Program-made: the position numbers and the translations under genes
Notes under the pieces: generated by a model
Told to the model about the DNA's origin: nothing
Seen by the model: only the letters and a program-made list of their open reading frames with translations
Databases searched by the model: none
Part shown: in pieces, positions 50,045-59,364 of the stretch
How positions within the stretch are numbered: the first letter of the stretch is position 1
Layout: the number at the start of each line of letters is the position of its first letter
NCBI GenBank assembly: GCA_964577985.1
Contig: CAZOAR010000004.1
Span: 1-64,000 of the forward strand
Length of the DNA: 64,000 nt
Direction of reading: 5' to 3'
DNA from: CAZOAR01 sp964577985
GTDB taxonomy: Bacteria > Gemmatimonadota > CAZMKB01 > CAZNLH01

Positions 50045-53000
50045 TTGCTCCCTCTTGCTCCCTGGCGTTACCCCGGCTGCCGTCTGCCACTCTCCTGCCG
50101 TCACCGTCGAGGGTGACCGACACGACCTTCGAGACACCCGGCTCCTCCATCGTCACTCCATACAGACAATCCGCGGCGCTCATTGTCTTCTTGTTATGCG
50201 TCACCACTATGAACTGGGTCTTGCCCCTGAACTTCACGAGCATATCTATCAACCTGTCAACATTGGTATCATCGAGCGCAGCGTCTGCTTCGTCCAGGAT
50301 ACAGAAAGGGCTCGGCCTCACCTGGTATATCGCAAACAGCAGCGCCAGCGCCGTAAGAGCCCTCTCCCCACCGGACATGAGGTCGACTGACTCCGCTCGT
50401 TTGCCGAACGGCTGGGCTGCCATCTCGATCGGGCATTCGAGCGGATCGCCATCGTCTGCCATGATAAGATCGGCCTTCCCTCCCCTGAAAAGGAGGCGGA
50501 ACGTCTCCCGGAAGTTCTCTCTGACCAGGCCGAATGTCTCGAGGAACCTCTCCCTTGCGGTACGGTTGATCTGTCTGATGGCCTTCTCGAGAGATTCCTT
50601 CCCTTCAATCAGATCGTCTCTCTGCGTGCGAAGGAGATCGAGCCTTTCCTCTTCTCCCTCATACTCCTCAAGCGCGACGAAGTTCACGTGACCAAGATGT
50701 GCGAGTTTCTCCTTCAGCCCCTGGAGTTCATGTTTGAGTTCTCCCGTGCGTTGCGCATCCACATTCTCCGGGAGGACGATTTCATCGAGGCTGATCCCAT
50801 ACTTCTCACCCATCCGGTCCTTCAACGAGAGGATCAGGTTATTGACATCGTTTTCTTCCAGTTCAAGACGGCGTATCTCGCTCGATCTGCCGTCCATTTC
50901 CATTCGCAAATCGCCCATTGCAGCATCTTTCCTGTCCAGCTCTGTCCTGGCGAGCCGGATTTCCACTTCCCCGGCCGAGAGCTCTAACTCAACCTGCTCT
51001 GCATCGGAAGCAACTGCGAGTCTTTTCCCTTCCGCATCGCCTATTTCCTCATCGAGTCTGCCGAGCTCTTCCTCGATAGCCGCCTGTTCCTCCGCGAGAC
51101 GGCAGGATAGCTCCTCCCTCGCCTTCAATTCTTTCTCTATTCTCTCCGCTCTCCTGTCCATCTCCGACAGGGAAGCCTTCAAAGAGGCGTCTTCCACCCT
51201 CGCCCGTCCGAGGTCACCATCCAGGACGTCCCTCCGCTCTCTCACGTAATTCAGCTCCCCCCCGGGCTCCGCTTCTTCTCGCGTTTCTCCGCCGGCGCCT
51301 TCGGTTGTCGCAAGCGCGTCCATGAGATCACGCTTTTCCCGCTCTTTCGACCTGCACATGGATACGACCCTCTGCAACTCCTCTTCCATATGACTGATTT
51401 CGCTCTGCAGAAAATCCTCTTCCCGCGCCAGTCCCAGCAGAACATTTTCCTTCTCTCTGAGGGACAGCGTCTCTTCCGCCGATCTCCTTTCCAGCTTCTC
51501 GTGTTCGCTCACGGCGTCCACCAGGATCTGATTCAGCCTGCGATGGTCTGTCTCGACCTTTTCGAGCGCACGCTTCAGAGACACTGATTCACGCTTGAGC
51601 CCCTCGATCGCTCTCGATCTTTCGACAAGTAGAGGGCTCTTATTCCCGTCTTCTCCTCCCCAGAGCACGAATCTATCCTTCAGGAGGCTCCCGTCGAGCG
51701 ACACGAGCCTCGCTTCAGCCTTAATGTAAGCTTCCACGTCCTCGCCGGCCGACGGAGGCGGGACTATCCATAGATCTCCCAGGAGCAGGTCTCTCAGAGC
51801 GTTCAGCTCAGGCTTGCAGCTTACAACGTCCGAACCGATGGCTATGACCCAGGAGGGCAGCCTTGGCATTCTTCTTTCATTCATGGTCCGGATCATTTCG
51901 AGGGATAGAAAAGACGCCACTCCTTTTCCATGAGACCTCAGATGGTTGATCGCCCTCATCGCGGCCATGTTGTCGACCGTAACAATCATCTTCAAAAAGG
52001 ACAACAAACCCGTCTCGATGGCTCTGGCAAACTTACGGTCTATCTCGAAAAGCTCCCCCACGGGTCCGAGGATGCCCGGAAAATCATCCTTCGAGCGCAT
52101 GATTTCAGAGACTCCCCCCGGATATCCCTCATAATCTTCCCGCCACTTTCTGCGCAGCTCCAGTTGAGACAGGACGTTGTCCAGGTGAAGCTGCTGCTTC
52201 CCCGCCTCGCGGTCGGAGGCGTCCCTGCGTTCGGATATCTTCTCCCTGAGCGCAGACAGCTTCTCGAGCTTCCCGGACATGTTCGCGACTATTGTCCTCA
52301 ACTCCTGAACCTCGGAGGAAAAACTCACCTTTTCTCCGCCGGCTGTGGTTATCTTCTCCCTCTTATCTGCCAGTTGAGCCTCAAGTCGATCTCTCTTCTG
52401 GAAGAGTGAGCTGTTTTCATTGTCGAGCGCACTCAACCTGGCCTTTATCTCGGCAATCGCCTCGAGTTTCCTGATTCTCTTCTCTTCTGCCAGTCGGTAT
52501 CGTTCCGACTCGCTACGGAGCTCTGCCTCGGCTTTTCCTCTCTCTGCCTCCAGCTCCCGCAGGAGACTGGAAAGTTCCTCAAGTCGATTCACACCTTTCG
52601 CTTTTTCCCGGGCGAGTTCGTCCCTCTCCTCGAGGAGTGCCTCTCTCGAATCCCTCGCCTCGGCAGCCTCCACAACGACCCTGTCCATCCGCTCACGTCT
52701 GTGGACACATCTCTCCTTCAGTACAACCAGCCGCTCATCCAGCAGTTTAATATCAAGCGAGCGGCTCTTGAGCCTCTCACGGATCTCTTTCAGTTTCTCC
52801 TCTTTCGAAATCAGATCCGATTTTCCCTCGCGAAGATCCGCTTCGAGGCCCTGCATCGTCGCAAGGGCTTTCTCTTTCCTGTTCTCCAGTTCTTCCAGCC
52901 TGGTGCCTACCGCTTTCTCCTTTGCGTCAAGCTCTCCACGTTTCAACCCGGCGAGAAGGATCTCGACTTCTTTCTCGCGCACCTTGTACGCCTTGTGTCG

Positions 53001-53639
53001 TCGCGCCTTGCCGACATGTCGCTTCAATCCCCTGACGGAGTGCTCCACCTCATCGAAGAGCACCTGGATCTGTTCGAGATCAAGGCGCGTCTTCTCCAGT
53101 TTTCTCTGCGCAAGTCGTCTTCTATCCTTGTATTTCACCACGCCCGCCGCTTCTTCGAGGATCCGCCGCCTTTCATCGCTCTTCCCGTTCAGGATCGCGT
53201 CGATCATCTTCTGCTCTATCAGAGAATACGCGTCCTTGCCCACACCGATGTCGAGAATAAGGTCCACGACATCCTTCAGCCGACATTCGCTGTTGTTGAT
53301 CCTGTACTCGCTCTCTCCCGAACGGAAAAGCTTTCTCGAGATATTGACTTCCTGATAAGGGAGTGATATGAGCCCGTCATCATTCTCGAAGGATATGACA
53401 ACTTCGGCCAGGTTTAGCGGCCTTCTCGTCCGGGTCCCTTTGAAGATCGTATCGTCCATTCTCTGACCGCGAAGCACCCTCGGGTTCTGCTCTCCCAGTA
53501 CCCACCTGATCGCGTCGGCTACGTTGCTCTTTCCACAGCCATTCGGGCCGACAATAGCCGTTATACCCTCACCGAAATCGAGCGAGACTTTCCTGTAGAA
53601 CGACTTGAACCCGCTTACTTTGATGCTCTTCAAGATCAT
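50037..53639 (-). CDS. smc: Chromosome segregation protein SMC
   Basis: 1200 residues. N-terminal Walker A GPNGCGKS at 31-38 with QMDD-like RGQRMDDTIFKG, long coiled coils at about 170-500 and 660-1010, a hinge around 505-640 (EGYPGGVSEI, GPVGELFEI), and the C-terminal head with LMSGGERALTAL signature and Walker B FCILDEADAALDD. SMC dimers with ScpAB compact and separate chromosomes; no scpA/B is in the window. The start overlaps the SPOR gene by 4 bp, and its stop overlaps queD. Confidence 0.97.
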   Translation of the reverse strand: MILKSIKVSGFKSFYRKVSLDFGEGITAIVGPNGCGKSNVADAIRWVLGEQNPRVLRGQRMDDTIFKGTRTRRPLNLAEVVISFENDDGLISLPYQEVNISRKLFRSGESEYRINNSECRLKDVVDLILDIGVGKDAYSLIEQKMIDAILNGKSDERRRILEEAAGVVKYKDRRRLAQRKLEKTRLDLEQIQVLFDEVEHSVRGLKRHVGKARRHKAYKVREKEVEILLAGLKRGELDAKEKAVGTRLEELENRKEKALATMQGLEADLREGKSDLISKEEKLKEIRERLKSRSLDIKLLDERLVVLKERCVHRRERMDRVVVEAAEARDSREALLEERDELAREKAKGVNRLEELSSLLRELEAERGKAEAELRSESERYRLAEEKRIRKLEAIAEIKARLSALDNENSSLFQKRDRLEAQLADKREKITTAGGEKVSFSSEVQELRTIVANMSGKLEKLSALREKISERRDASDREAGKQQLHLDNVLSQLELRRKWREDYEGYPGGVSEIMRSKDDFPGILGPVGELFEIDRKFARAIETGLLSFLKMIVTVDNMAAMRAINHLRSHGKGVASFLSLEMIRTMNERRMPRLPSWVIAIGSDVVSCKPELNALRDLLLGDLWIVPPPSAGEDVEAYIKAEARLVSLDGSLLKDRFVLWGGEDGNKSPLLVERSRAIEGLKRESVSLKRALEKVETDHRRLNQILVDAVSEHEKLERRSAEETLSLREKENVLLGLAREEDFLQSEISHMEEELQRVVSMCRSKEREKRDLMDALATTEGAGGETREEAEPGGELNYVRERRDVLDGDLGRARVEDASLKASLSEMDRRAERIEKELKAREELSCRLAEEQAAIEEELGRLDEEIGDAEGKRLAVASDAEQVELELSAGEVEIRLARTELDRKDAAMGDLRMEMDGRSSEIRRLELEENDVNNLILSLKDRMGEKYGISLDEIVLPENVDAQRTGELKHELQGLKEKLAHLGHVNFVALEEYEGEEERLDLLRTQRDDLIEGKESLEKAIRQINRTARERFLETFGLVRENFRETFRLLFRGGKADLIMADDGDPLECPIEMAAQPFGKRAESVDLMSGGERALTALALLFAIYQVRPSPFCILDEADAALDDTNVDRLIDMLVKFRGKTQFIVVTHNKKTMSAADCLYGVTMEEPGVSKVVSVTLDGDGRRVADGSRGNAREQEGASV

Positions 53640-55390
53640 GGATGGAAGCCTTCCCGGGCGATCAATTTACACTTGATATCCTTCTCCGCGAGCAACTCTT
53701 CGACGACCACGGACTGACGCTCGTTCTCAAAGGCACCTACGTAGAGATAAAAAGGTCCTTCCTCACCACCCGACCAGATGGTGTAAGGATCCAGTCCCGG
53801 CTCCTCGATCATCTTACGTGCCTCTTCTGCCCCTTCCATCGAATCGAACTCTCCAAGAAGACAGGAAAGCCGTGAAGAGATTACCCTGCCTTCCGTGAAT
53901 TCGCTCCTGACGGAAATCTCTTCGAGGATGGTCTCCGCCTCCGACTTCTCGCTGTAATACCCCGTCATCAGACGCGTCCAGCGACCTATACCCGTTATCT
54001 CGACCGGCACCAGATAGGCATCGAACCCGGCCTCCTGGAGAGCCATTCTCCCCTTCTCAGCCGCTGCTTGATTTTTGTACGAGGCAAGTACGAGCGAATA
54101 TGGAAGGGGCTTGACCTGCCGGGAGGGACTACCCATGACATTCTCCGCCACCTGGCCGGTCGAGGCGGATGGCGACTCAGGAGCGGCCTCCGTTCCATCG
54201 AATCCCCCTGCAGAAGAGGCTTCAGAACCGACCTGGCTGGTCGCCGCGTCCCGCCCCGGCTCAACCGGAGAGAATACGCCCTGGTTGTACATCACCCATC
54301 CAACAAACAATAGAGGTATGACAATGAGAAGCACGATCCATGACCTCCTGCCCGTGGCCACCTCACTTTCCCTCTCAGCACTGTTCGCTTCGCCCCCTTC
54401 TATCCCTGCACCCACGGCCTCAGCCACCTGTTCACCCAGCTCCTCTCGTTCAACTTCCTCTCCCCCTCCTGTCCCGCCGCTCGATTCATCCTCCCTCTCA
54501 TTACCACCCGCGACGCCGCTTTCTCCACTCCCCACATCCGGTTCTGCGTCGGCGGCCACATCTTCAGCGTGTCCATCCTTTTCCATGAATGACTCTCCCC
54601 GGGATACAACGGAAACAGTCTCCTCCTCGGGGACTGTTTCGTCCACTCCTCCACTTTCCTCGACATATTGAGGTTGAACCTTCTTGAACGGGTATTCCAG
54701 CGGATTCGTCCAGATCACACCGACCACGTCCGACTTCCGTTTGACCTTCCTGAGCTCTTTCCTTACCCATCTGTTGATCTTCTCTCCACTCGAGAAAAGG
54801 AGGAGAACTCCATCGACCTCAGGCATCAGCTCGCTGAGGTCAAATCCCTTTCCGGTGCCTGCATAGATCAACCCGACCACTCCAGGCGGAATCAACCGGT
54901 CGAGTGTGCTGCTCCATCCAAGCACTGAGAGTACATCGTCGGGGTCAGTCAGCAACCTCCCCGAGGGTATGAATTTCAGCTCCGGGACACCCGTATCTCT
55001 TATGACATCCTCGGCATCGGTCCCCTTGAGGAGGTACTCAACCATGCCGGGGTTCCTGTCGACGTGGAAGACATCGTGCAACGCAGGCTCCTTCATGTCG
55101 AGATCGACGAGATATGTGACCAGATCTTCCGATGCAAGCGTTATCGCGAGATTGGCAGCGACTCGCCTCGATATCGAGGGGTCGCAATTCACGTTCATGA
55201 ACAGTATCCTGAAGAGGGGTGTATCCCTCTCCGTGAAGAGGCGATAAAACATCTTGGTATATGGTTCGACCAGGCGTGACTCTGTCGATTCAACTATGAG
55301 CGGGAGGTCGTGCACAGCGCCCGTGCCTTTCGCGGGGACATAGACCTCAAAGAAAGCGGCCTGCGGGTACATCTTCCACAGTAGCCTCAT
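53636..55390 (-). CDS. Membrane SPOR-domain protein with degenerate BY-kinase/ParA-like domain
   Basis: 584 residues from ATG 55390, with GGGAGGTGA upstream; frames to 55444 or 55492 have no comparable signal. Residues about 30-240 look like a BY-kinase/ParA-type P-loop domain (LIVESTESRLVEPYTKMFYRL; YLVDLDMKEPALHDVF; IPSGRLL), but the Walker A position reads CDPSISRR without the GK-S/T. Next come an acidic Glu/Gly-rich stretch (about 245-345), one transmembrane helix (SWIVLLIVIPLLFVGWVMY, about 350-370), and two SPOR-like units (YSLVLASYKNQAAAEKG; YLYVGAFENERQ) in the periplasm. SPOR domains bind denuded septal peptidoglycan. First gene of the smc operon. Confidence 0.78.
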   Translation of the reverse strand: MRLLWKMYPQAAFFEVYVPAKGTGAVHDLPLIVESTESRLVEPYTKMFYRLFTERDTPLFRILFMNVNCDPSISRRVAANLAITLASEDLVTYLVDLDMKEPALHDVFHVDRNPGMVEYLLKGTDAEDVIRDTGVPELKFIPSGRLLTDPDDVLSVLGWSSTLDRLIPPGVVGLIYAGTGKGFDLSELMPEVDGVLLLFSSGEKINRWVRKELRKVKRKSDVVGVIWTNPLEYPFKKVQPQYVEESGGVDETVPEEETVSVVSRGESFMEKDGHAEDVAADAEPDVGSGESGVAGGNEREDESSGGTGGGEEVEREELGEQVAEAVGAGIEGGEANSAERESEVATGRRSWIVLLIVIPLLFVGWVMYNQGVFSPVEPGRDAATSQVGSEASSAGGFDGTEAAPESPSASTGQVAENVMGSPSRQVKPLPYSLVLASYKNQAAAEKGRMALQEAGFDAYLVPVEITGIGRWTRLMTGYYSEKSEAETILEEISVRSEFTEGRVISSRLSCLLGEFDSMEGAEEARKMIEEPGLDPYTIWSGGEEGPFYLYVGAFENERQSVVVEELLAEKDIKCKLIAREGFHP

Positions 55391-55560
55391 CCCTTCACCT
55401 CCCAGGAATATCTTTTTCCTTGACCTGTGCAGTGGATTTTTCATTGTCGTTAACCTCGCCTCTGAGATTTGATGCCACGAAACTGAAGACAATGAGAAAC
55501 AACTGAATAACTAATGATCACCACCCCTCGTGCCGGCACGTGCCCGACTCCGCCGAATGA

Positions 55561-56631
55561 CTATGCACTCACGGGCCTCATCACGCTCCTCAGATATTCT
55601 CCGAGAGAGCCCACGGGAAGTTCTTTTCCCTTCACGACAAAGGGGCTGATCCCTTTGATTCGATTCAGCGAGAGCCTGCGGACCTCCTCCTCACGTACTA
55701 TTGCAACCACATTTCCGCCGATCGAGGCCATCAAGAGTGCAAAGCCGATGTTATTCGTCAGGACGCAGTGGCATTCCTTCATGATGGAGGCGATCTTGGC
55801 TATCGTCTCCCTCGGCAGAACAATCACGTCATACGTTGGAAGATCCTCCCAGACGGAGCTGGAAATCCTGTTCTGCGCGAGGAGTATCTTCTTGGAAGGC
55901 AGCGTGTTGAGGTTCTTGAGGAGATTGGTCAACGTATCGTGGTTTGAGATGACCCCCTCCCTGCTGTCGTCGAGAAACACCCCGAGCAATTGATCCCTTT
56001 CTGGTTGCACGCTCAATCCGATGGTCTTCCACACCGTATTCACCCGGGCTTCTTCGCCTGGTAGATGGTAGATGTTATCCCCGGGATGAATATCGAGTAT
56101 ACTGAAAAGCGACCACATCCTGTGCAGAAAGGGCTTGTTCTCCTTCTCAGACCTGACCGATATGGAGTATTTGAAGACCTTCGCGGGATCATAGAAACCG
56201 AGGGTTATCGAGGCTCCCGAGAGCGTAACGGGAAGATAGGTCTCAAGGTTATGTCGGTAAGACAAGTCTATGGCAATATCGAACGATTCCGCTCTCAGTT
56301 GATCTACAAGGTCTCTCAATGACCGGCTGAAGGGATTCCTGGATCTGTTATCATAAAAGAAGAGTCTGTTGGTCCAGTAATCGCCTTCTATAACACTGCT
56401 GTACTCGCCGGGCGTGACTACGGCCACAGAGGCTGAGGGGTATCTCTTGCGCATACCTCTGATGAAAGAACGAGAGAGAATCAGGCTGGCGAGTCCGCGT
56501 TCCGGGACAAAGACGAGCTTCCTGGCGGATTCCAGATCTCGAGCAAGAGAAAAAGCGCCATCAGGCCCTTCCGAGCCCAACAGGCGTTGATACGTCCCCA
56601 TTAAAGCCTGATATACCAGCGTTCTTCCCAT
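55561..56631 (-). CDS. GT9-like (heptosyltransferase-type) glycosyltransferase
   Basis: 356 residues. N-terminal half has the GT9 beginning (KLVFVPERGLASLILSRSFI, ASVAVVTPGEYSSVIEG, FDIAIDLSYRHNLE), and the C-terminal half holds LTNNIGFALLMASIGGNVVAI in place of the usual TNDTGPLHLA-type motif. The donor-binding residues are therefore altered, so activity is uncertain. Members add heptose or other sugars to lipopolysaccharide cores. Start has GGAG adjacent to ATG. Sits alone, 170 bp before the SPOR gene; TTGACA at 56690-56695 may be part of its promoter. Confidence 0.7.
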   Translation of the reverse strand: MGRTLVYQALMGTYQRLLGSEGPDGAFSLARDLESARKLVFVPERGLASLILSRSFIRGMRKRYPSASVAVVTPGEYSSVIEGDYWTNRLFFYDNRSRNPFSRSLRDLVDQLRAESFDIAIDLSYRHNLETYLPVTLSGASITLGFYDPAKVFKYSISVRSEKENKPFLHRMWSLFSILDIHPGDNIYHLPGEEARVNTVWKTIGLSVQPERDQLLGVFLDDSREGVISNHDTLTNLLKNLNTLPSKKILLAQNRISSSVWEDLPTYDVIVLPRETIAKIASIMKECHCVLTNNIGFALLMASIGGNVVAIVREEEVRRLSLNRIKGISPFVVKGKELPVGSLGEYLRSVMRPVSA

Positions 56632-56757
56632 CTCCGGAGATCAAAAGGTTTATTTAGCACGGTATTAGACTACAAGTCACCCGACTGTTTGTCAACGATT
56701 TTCCTGCCGCGGCACGCCGCTATTCCAGATGTCCGGTTCGGGAGAGTCACACCACAT

Positions 56758-56808
56758 AAAAAGGGAGACTGAGATATCTCGAAGCAATATCGAGACAACC
56801 AGTCTCCC
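56758..56808 (-). terminator. Strong rho-independent terminator of the DUF362 gene
   Basis: GGGAGACTG / CAGTCTCCC outer stem with an inner TCTCGATA-type pairing, followed on the minus strand by TTTTTA. About 100 bases beyond the stop at 56911. Confidence 0.85.
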
Positions 56809-56910
56809 CTCGATCCTTGAAGGTGGGGGACACCCTCAAGGTGATATGCTGAAATCAGTCTCTCCGCTTTTCCCTGGCGGTGGCATCCCGGGCGACCGTG
56901 GCATACGCCG

Positions 56911-58014
56911 CTATGTCAGATCGAGCTCTACATAGTCGATGTTGGAATAATTGCCATTGCCGTCCCTGTGTTCATGAACCCCCAGATGGTGATAGTCCAT
57001 CGCGTCGTGCAGGTAGAAGTGGGACAGGAGGGGTATTCCCCGATACTCCTGCTCGGCGATAAGGTAGTCTATCATCACCGATTCGGTGGCCACCGGGTCC
57101 TGCCCTACAAAAATGCTGTTCGGGGTCGGGCCTCCCGGGAACGTCTCCCACTGCTGCGGGGGACCGTATGGCCCGCCATTATATACTCCCCACAGCGCGT
57201 CACCGACTATCAGCCTGGTCTTGTTGTGGATGTTAGGCGTGGCATTCAGATCGCTCAGGTTGTAATCGATTGGTGAGTGAAGATTAGCTGGACCCGGTTT
57301 CGTCGTCCCGAAGTGATTCTTGAAACCCATGGTGGCCAGAACGAAAATATGATCCTTGAAGAGCGAGAGATCGATAACGTGGCTGGCCTGGGTCAGCACC
57401 TTCGGACAATACTGTGTAGCAATATTGCGAAACTCTATCGGGGCATCGTAATCCGCCGCCGCGAGAGGGTCGCCAGTCTGGACGAAGTTGACGTTCCAGT
57501 TTACCCTGTCACGAATTCGCCACTGATAGATGGGCCGGGAACAGTCGTAGACATAGATGTCCCCCGGGGGGATTCCCAGGATATCAATCAACCCGTGCAG
57601 TACAGCGTTTATGCTGGGCGCGGTCGCATCTATTTCGTTGCTCTGATTCGAATAGTTGTTGCAGTTGATCTTGATCGCGAATTTTCCCCGGACCTGGTTA
57701 CGCCCTCCGAGCAACTTAGTCCATGCTGCAAGGTCCGTGTTGGCCGCCATCAATTGCCTGACACCCTGGAGCAGCATTCTCCTGACCCGGGTCTCATCGA
57801 CAAAGTCGAAGTAGTAGTTTGATGAGTAATCCCACCATGTGGCATTAGCATCATAGCTGCGGACAACCCTTGGGAGAGTCCTCTTTCTTCCCGGGACTTT
57901 CTGCTCGAGAGCACCGAGCCCGAGAGCCATCCCGACTGCCGCCCTGGATGAACTCCCTATGAATTCACGCCTGCTTATGCCGTTACGATTTCCGGAACTC
58001 TTCTTCTCTCCCAT
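56911..58014 (-). CDS. Tat-exported DUF362-like protein
   Basis: 367 residues from ATG 58014 (MGEKKSSGNRNG). A twin-arginine signal SRREFIGSSSRAAVGMALGLGAL (first part) sends a folded protein to the periplasm. The remainder matches the DUF362 pattern (KFAIKINCNNYSNQ, NIATQYCPKVLTQASHVIDLSLFKDH, GPANLHSPI, SIFVGQDPVATESVMIDYL). The ferredoxin-like CxxCxxC cluster motifs of longer DUF362 proteins are absent, so no Fe-S site is expected. Function unknown. It has its own promoter and terminator. Confidence 0.82.
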   Translation of the reverse strand: MGEKKSSGNRNGISRREFIGSSSRAAVGMALGLGALEQKVPGRKRTLPRVVRSYDANATWWDYSSNYYFDFVDETRVRRMLLQGVRQLMAANTDLAAWTKLLGGRNQVRGKFAIKINCNNYSNQSNEIDATAPSINAVLHGLIDILGIPPGDIYVYDCSRPIYQWRIRDRVNWNVNFVQTGDPLAAADYDAPIEFRNIATQYCPKVLTQASHVIDLSLFKDHIFVLATMGFKNHFGTTKPGPANLHSPIDYNLSDLNATPNIHNKTRLIVGDALWGVYNGGPYGPPQQWETFPGGPTPNSIFVGQDPVATESVMIDYLIAEQEYRGIPLLSHFYLHDAMDYHHLGVHEHRDGNGNYSNIDYVELDLT

Positions 58015-58080
58015 ACGCTGCTCACGTCCTTTCAGCTGGAATATCAGGAACAGGCTTCCGAACAAGACGATTCGATAAGC

Positions 58081-58109
58081 ATTTTACCATAAAAAGGGAA
58101 TATTGTCAA
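58081..58109 (-). promoter_or_regulatory. Sigma-70 promoter for the DUF362 gene
   Basis: TTGACA (58104-58109), 17-base spacer, TAAAAT (58081-58086; five of six). About 65 bases upstream of the ATG at 58014. Confidence 0.8.
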
Positions 58110-58305
58110 CCAGAAGTTGAACAGGTGTCGATCAGCAACCTGGAGGCGACATACGACATCATACCGCAACTCACTGTGCAGATTTCAGTTGCGGACTCCG
58201 CCGAGCAATATCCTTGTGACGAGTGATATCCGTTTCACGGCGCGAGTCCCGGCTCAGTCAGGATATGAACGTTGGAATACCAGCCCCTCTGCTTGAGAGT
58301 CCTGT

Positions 58306-59328
58306 CTACCCATGGTCAAGGAGAGAACTTATATCCATGATGTAAATCGACATGAGCCGGCCGTCCGGGTCTTCCCGGTTCGAAGAAAAGTTTATCGTCT
58401 TTCCATCGGGTGAAAACGATGGATAAGCATCGAAGGCCTCGTTGTAAGTAACGCGAATCTGTTCTCTGCTCTCGACATTCATCAGGAACACCTCGAAATT
58501 ATGTGGAGGGAGGTCTCTTACATAAAGAAAGTACCTGCCGTCCGGCGATGGATAAGGCGACCAGTTCAGCCCAGGGTCCGTAGTAATCTGGTGAAGCTCG
58601 GTGCCGTCCTGTTTTATCGTGTAGATCGTCATGGGTATCGGACGTTGGTGCTGATCCTCGACCTTCCAGGCTCGGAATATGATGTGCTCGCTGTCGGGAA
58701 GATAGAACGCCCCACCTTCCTGCCACTCCTCCGTGTCGGTGATCTGTAGTTCTCCACTCCCATCCGGACGCATTCTCCACAGGTCCATTCGTCCGTCGAT
58801 GAGCCTGCTGAACAAGACCCATTTACCGTCAGGTGAGACAGAAACCTCCGCGTCATAATATTCATTGTTTGTGAGCCGCTTCCTGTTGGAACCGTCCAGG
58901 TCGCAGGTGTAGAGTTCGGCGCCGGTTGGATAGCCCTCTATCCTCGAATAGTCTCCATGCGGCAGTTGAAGGTTGTCACGGGTGCTCGTGAAGATCAGTC
59001 TTCTTCCATCGGGAAAAAAGTAGGAGCAGGCGTCGTCGCCCTTGTCGTTGATGCGGAGGATCTCTGTGCCCGCCAGATCTGTTGTATATACATGGTATTC
59101 TTCCTCGCCCTCATCCAGGCGCGCGTTCATGATAAGATGTCTGCCGTCAGGCGAAAAATACGCCTCGGCGGCGGAGTAGAATCCCGGCACCTTGACCGCC
59201 GTCAGTTCCACGGATGCCCGGTCCTTCGCAGGTTCCTTTTTTCCTCCGCAGGAAAGGAAGAGGATTGTTGATACTGCAACCGGAAAGGCCCGACGCCACA
59301 ACCTGCTCGAATCAGAAGAAAAACCCAT
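58306..59328 (-). CDS. PD40/TolB-like beta-propeller lipoprotein
   Basis: 340 residues from ATG 59328 (AGGGAG at 8-nt spacing). Lipoprotein signal FPVAVSTILFLSC with Cys near 27. The body has at least five TolB-type PD40 repeats: YFSPDGRHLIMNA, YFFPDGRRLIFTSTRD, SVSPDGKWVLFS, YPSPDGRYFLYV, SFSPDGKTINFSSNRED. Such propellers often sit in envelope complexes or serve as binding modules. No protease or other domain follows. It lies 36 bp after the PAP2 gene, probably one transcript. Confidence 0.82.
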   Translation of the reverse strand: MGFSSDSSRLWRRAFPVAVSTILFLSCGGKKEPAKDRASVELTAVKVPGFYSAAEAYFSPDGRHLIMNARLDEGEEEYHVYTTDLAGTEILRINDKGDDACSYFFPDGRRLIFTSTRDNLQLPHGDYSRIEGYPTGAELYTCDLDGSNRKRLTNNEYYDAEVSVSPDGKWVLFSRLIDGRMDLWRMRPDGSGELQITDTEEWQEGGAFYLPDSEHIIFRAWKVEDQHQRPIPMTIYTIKQDGTELHQITTDPGLNWSPYPSPDGRYFLYVRDLPPHNFEVFLMNVESREQIRVTYNEAFDAYPSFSPDGKTINFSSNREDPDGRLMSIYIMDISSLLDHG

Positions 59329-59364
59329 TGCTGACACTCCCTGTTGAATTGTAGACAGGAAAGA

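Noticed and set aside
52420..53355. Plus-strand Ser/Arg-rich frame of 311 codons
   Set aside because: Shadow of the smc coiled coil; extreme Ser/Leu/Arg composition.
45601..55390. Queuosine genes as part of a phage or dpd DNA-modification island
   Set aside because: No dpd, transposase, integrase or phage genes lie nearby, and the neighbours are housekeeping genes.
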